A DNA stretch of 46,884 nucleotides. Source: Saprospiraceae bacterium (GTDB lineage Bacteria > Bacteroidota > Bacteroidia > Chitinophagales > Saprospiraceae). Positions 43,709 to 46,884 of the stretch are shown piece by piece. Made by a program: the position numbers and the translations under genes. The notes under the pieces were generated by a model that did not search any database, was not told the DNA's origin, and was given only the letters and a program-made list of their open reading frames with translations. The stretch covers positions 1 to 46,884 of the forward strand of contig JAEUUS010000151.1 of the NCBI GenBank assembly GCA_016787545.1, given 5' to 3'. Numbering within the stretch: the stretch's first letter is position 1; each line of letters opens with the position of its first letter.

Positions 43709-46615
43709 ATGAAACATTTTTTCCTTGCCGTATTATTGGCAATGACGCTACCCGTTTTTGCCCAAACCAAAAAAGTAATGGACCATGCCGACGTTCATCG
43801 TTGGCGAAAAATGGAACAACAAAAATTATCTAACAACGGCCAGTACGCTGTTTGGATGCAAACTCCTGTAACGGAAGGAGATTCGGAAATACACCTTTGG
43901 ACTGCCGCTACCGGTACTACCCAAGTTTTCGCACGCAGCAGTGATCCGCAATTTTCCGACGATTCCAAATGGCTGATTTTTCGCATCAAACCTTCGTTGG
44001 ATACCCTGAAGGCACAACGCCGTAAAAAGGTCAAAGACGAGGACTTGCCAAAAGACACACTGGCTATTCTGGAGCTTAAAACCCAAAAACTGGAAAAAAT
44101 TGCCCGCTTAAAATCATTTGTCGTTCCGGAAAAATGGAGTGGCTGGATGGCTTTCCAAATAGAAACGGAAAAGGTTGAAAAACCGGCTCCAGCTAATAAG
44201 GATACTGCTAAAACGACTATGCAGGATTCCAGTAAAACGATCGCAGCGCCAAAACCTGCCAAAGAAGCCAAGGGCAGCAAAAAGCCTAAAAAAGAGGATA
44301 AGGAGAATGGCTACCGACTCCTGGTGCGCGATTTCCAAACAGGAAAACAAGACACCTTTGCCTATGTCAAAGACTTTTTATTTGCCAAAAAAGGTCCCCG
44401 GTTGATCTTTAGTGCTACCGGCAAAGGTGATACGCTTACTTTCTCAGCCAACCAAAATACTTTGCAAAACGGGGTTTATCTGCTGGATCTACAACCCTTT
44501 ACCCTCCGCCCGTTACACCGCGGGAAAGGCAAATTCCAGCAACTTGCACTGGATGATTACGGTCGTCAGGCCTCGTTTTTAGCGGATACCGACACCAGCA
44601 AAGCGCGAATCCGTCCCTGGAAGCTGGGCATTTGGGACACCAAATTGGATTCAGTTAAATATATTGCTGACAATCAAAGCACTTTTCTACCCAAGTCAGA
44701 CCGCTTACCTGGGAAATGGGGTATTAGTGAACATGCACGACTGACATTTTCAGAAGACGGCACCAAGTTGTATTTTGGCATTGCGCCTCCTCCTATCCTG
44801 AACGATACGATGCTCCTTAAAGAGGAAATTGTTGATGTGGAAGTTTGGAGCTGGAATGATAAACGCTTGTACACACAGGAAGAAATACGGCTGGAAAACG
44901 AGAAAAAACGTTCATATCCGGTTGTTTTTCACTTAAAAAAGAACAGTTTTGTACCCCTTGGTTCGCCGGAATTGCCAGAGTTGAGGTTTCAGGAAAAACG
45001 AAATCTCAACATTGCTTTGGGTTATACAGAAGAACCTTATCTTAATTTAATTACTTCTGTCGGCACACCCAACAAGGATTTATTCGCCGTTAATCTGGAA
45101 ACGGGTGAACGAAAGGCTATTATCAAAAACCTGCGCTGTAATCCACGATTGTCGCCTTCCGGAAAATTCATAGCCTGGTGGAGTGAACCCGATACCGCCT
45201 GGTTTGCCTGGAATGCTGCAACAGCAAATATTGCCCGACTCACCAACAATCGAACCGTACCCTTTTACAATGAAGAGAATGATGTGCCAGATTTGCCCAA
45301 TGAACATGGACTGCTGGGTTGGTTAGATAATGATGAGGCCATATTGCTGTACGACAAATACGACATCTGGCAGGTGGATCCAATGGGTAAAACGCCAGCC
45401 ATTTGCCTTACAGATGGACGATCCAAAAAAGTAACCTACCGTCATATAAGACTGGATCCGGAGGAATACAGTCTTAATCCGCAGAAGTCCTTGCTTTTGC
45501 ACAAGTTTAATGAGGAAAGTAAGTCTGAAGGATATGTATGGCTGAGTTTGAATAACAGACCTCCAATTTTTGTTCCTTTCCTCAAAAAGGAGTGGGCGGA
45601 AGGGTATGCACATACCAAAAACCTGATGAAAGCCAGGTATGAAGAGGTTTTTATGTACACAAGGGAGAATTATAAAACATTCCCGAACCTTATTTATGTG
45701 TCGAGTACGGTAGGAGAAAAACAAATTTCCAATGTCAATCCACAGCAAGCTGAATACAATTGGGGGGCCATGGAAATGGTGGAATGGACCTCATTGACTG
45801 GCGAAAAACTCAAAGGGTTGCTGGTAAAACCGGAAGGCTTTGATCCCAAAAAGCAATATCCGATGATCGTAAATTTTTATGAAAAAATGTCGGATGACTT
45901 ACTGCGGCACAGGAGTCCAGATTTTCACCGTTCACAAATTAATTTTACTTTTTACGCCAGCAGAGGGTACGTCATTTTTGCGCCGGATATCCCTTACCAA
46001 ATTGGCTATCCTGGCGAATCGGCTTACAATGCTATTATGAGCGGTGTTACGGCACTGATTGGCAAAGGCTTTGTCGACCCATCCCGTGTAGCCCTTCAGG
46101 GCCATTCCTGGGGCGGCTACCAGGCTGCTTATCTGGTTACCCGCACTAATCTGTTTGCCTGTGCAGAAGCGGGAGCGCCGGTAGCTAACATGACCTCCGC
46201 CTATGGCGGTATTCGTTGGGAGTCAGGCCTGGTGCGCATGTTCCAATATGAGCATCAGCAAAGTCGTATTGGTGGAACTTTATGGGAAAAGCCCAAACAA
46301 TTTCTGGAAAACTCACCCTTATTCTCATTGGATAAGGTGGAAACGCCACTCCTGATCTTGCACAATGATAAAGATGGGGCAGTCCCCTGGTATCAGGGCA
46401 TTGAACTGTTTACGGGATTGCGCAGATTGGGTAAACCTGCCTGGCTGCTGAATTACAACGATGAGCCTCACTGGCCGGTTAAACTGCAAAACCGTATTGA
46501 TTTTCACCGGCGCATGCAGCAGTTCTTCGATCATTACCTCATGAATGGTCCTGAACCCAGCTGGATGAAAAAAGGGGTGCCTCCCATGGAAAAAGGTATC
46601 CTTCAAGGGTATTAA
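43709..46615 (+). CDS. Secreted S9 family (prolyl oligopeptidase/DPP-like) peptidase
   Basis: This 968-residue serine peptidase has a signal peptide (MKHFFLAVLLAMTLPVFAQ), a long beta-propeller region (about 30-680) and a C-terminal alpha/beta hydrolase domain. The catalytic Ser is Ser800 in GHSWGGYQAA, the Asp probably Asp889 in NDKDGAVPW, and the His His921 in DEPHWP. A Lys/Pro/Ala-rich insertion (about residues 150-205) interrupts the first propeller blades and is low complexity. It likely degrades imported or surface peptides. It closes the kmo-MltA-acyltransferase-S9 run and is followed by an 8-bp repeat array rather than a terminator. Confidence 0.9.
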   Translation: MKHFFLAVLLAMTLPVFAQTKKVMDHADVHRWRKMEQQKLSNNGQYAVWMQTPVTEGDSEIHLWTAATGTTQVFARSSDPQFSDDSKWLIFRIKPSLDTLKAQRRKKVKDEDLPKDTLAILELKTQKLEKIARLKSFVVPEKWSGWMAFQIETEKVEKPAPANKDTAKTTMQDSSKTIAAPKPAKEAKGSKKPKKEDKENGYRLLVRDFQTGKQDTFAYVKDFLFAKKGPRLIFSATGKGDTLTFSANQNTLQNGVYLLDLQPFTLRPLHRGKGKFQQLALDDYGRQASFLADTDTSKARIRPWKLGIWDTKLDSVKYIADNQSTFLPKSDRLPGKWGISEHARLTFSEDGTKLYFGIAPPPILNDTMLLKEEIVDVEVWSWNDKRLYTQEEIRLENEKKRSYPVVFHLKKNSFVPLGSPELPELRFQEKRNLNIALGYTEEPYLNLITSVGTPNKDLFAVNLETGERKAIIKNLRCNPRLSPSGKFIAWWSEPDTAWFAWNAATANIARLTNNRTVPFYNEENDVPDLPNEHGLLGWLDNDEAILLYDKYDIWQVDPMGKTPAICLTDGRSKKVTYRHIRLDPEEYSLNPQKSLLLHKFNEESKSEGYVWLSLNNRPPIFVPFLKKEWAEGYAHTKNLMKARYEEVFMYTRENYKTFPNLIYVSSTVGEKQISNVNPQQAEYNWGAMEMVEWTSLTGEKLKGLLVKPEGFDPKKQYPMIVNFYEKMSDDLLRHRSPDFHRSQINFTFYASRGYVIFAPDIPYQIGYPGESAYNAIMSGVTALIGKGFVDPSRVALQGHSWGGYQAAYLVTRTNLFACAEAGAPVANMTSAYGGIRWESGLVRMFQYEHQQSRIGGTLWEKPKQFLENSPLFSLDKVETPLLILHNDKDGAVPWYQGIELFTGLRRLGKPAWLLNYNDEPHWPVKLQNRIDFHRRMQQFFDHYLMNGPEPSWMKKGVPPMEKGILQGY

Positions 46616-46637
46616 GGCTCGAAGCGAATTTCCGAAG

Positions 46638-46733
46638 GCACAAAGACGCGTTGACACCAAGGCCCGAAGACACAAAGACGCGAAGACACCAAGGCGCGAA
46701 GACACAAAGACGCGAAGGCGCAAAGACGCAAAG
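46638..46733. repeat. Tandem array of exactly twelve 8-bp units
   Basis: From 46638 the sequence divides into twelve 8-base units of consensus (A/G)C(A/G)C(A/C/G)AAG (ACACAAAG, ACGCGAAG, ACACCAAG, GCGCGAAG and so on). It begins 22 bases after the S9 peptidase stop. No opposite arm is seen before the end of the window, and 46734-46884 shows nothing else. Confidence 0.93.
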
Positions 46734-46884
46734 AGGTTATTTGACGAGAGTGTAAAGATTTTTGTGTAAACTGATTTTCAAATGAGATTGATTTGGCAAC
46801 GATTTTCAAAAGTAGTTAAAAAGGCATTTAGGATGATACCCCAGTTAGGAATTGGTACAGTCCATTTTTTTTCTAAGTTTGCTA

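Overview
The window looks like a chromosomal segment of an aerobic member of the Bacteroidota, probably close to Saprospiria or Chitinophagia. The evidence is: promoters of the Bacteroidota type (TTTG-N19-TAnnTTTG, best seen before recQ); secreted proteins with type IX secretion (T9SS) C-terminal sorting domains; an OmpA protein with thrombospondin type 3 repeats; a three-subunit succinate dehydrogenase; DUF4199 and NrnA-type proteins; and kynurenine 3-monooxygenase. I see no phage, plasmid, insertion sequence, CRISPR array or dedicated defence locus.

Layout. 1-6.4 kb: a truncated esterase, then a minus-strand succinate dehydrogenase operon (sdhC-sdhA-...-sdhB) with three small exported-protein genes between sdhA and sdhB. 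6.5-8.1 kb: the OmpA/TSP3 protein. 8.3-11.8 kb: galE-glpD-glpF. 11.9-14.5 kb: a DUF4199 membrane protein, a membrane-anchored LuxR-type regulator and a T9SS cargo protein. 14.5-15.3 kb: a gene-poor stretch holding two related, terminator-ended transcription units that look like paralogous small RNAs. 15.3-19.7 kb: recQ, tatD, tRNA-Pro/tRNA-Thr, a 46-48 bp tandem array and an NlpC/P60 peptidase. 20-26.2 kb: icd, a STAS protein, clpC and prfB with its programmed frameshift. 26.5-30 kb: two FKBP isomerases, nrnA and ndk. 30.4-35.9 kb: a near-orphan T9SS sorting domain, a beta-propeller T9SS protein, a LuxR-like regulator and mutS2. 36.3-40.2 kb: an unknown membrane protein between inverted 9-bp minisatellites, a UDP-glucuronate decarboxylase and two small membrane proteins. 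40.2-46.6 kb: kmo, then an MltA-like lytic transglycosylase, a lipid A type acyltransferase and a large S9 peptidase with gaps of 7 and 10 bases.

The most distinctive non-coding theme is a set of intergenic repeats with units of about 8, 9 or 15 bases, often arranged as long inverted repeats. All five convergent protein-gene pairs (ompA/glpF, icd/STAS, clpC/prfB, ndk/T9SS fragment, UXS/unknown) have one or more long inverted repeats between them, and several stop codons lie inside the repeats. The strongest candidate for something undescribed is the pair of small-RNA-like units at 14.8-15.3 kb: same promoter-proximal sequence, variable middle, conserved 3' block, and a terminator hairpin whose stem sequence differs but stays paired while the AAACGA loop is identical. 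All functional calls come from reading the sequence; no database search was run.
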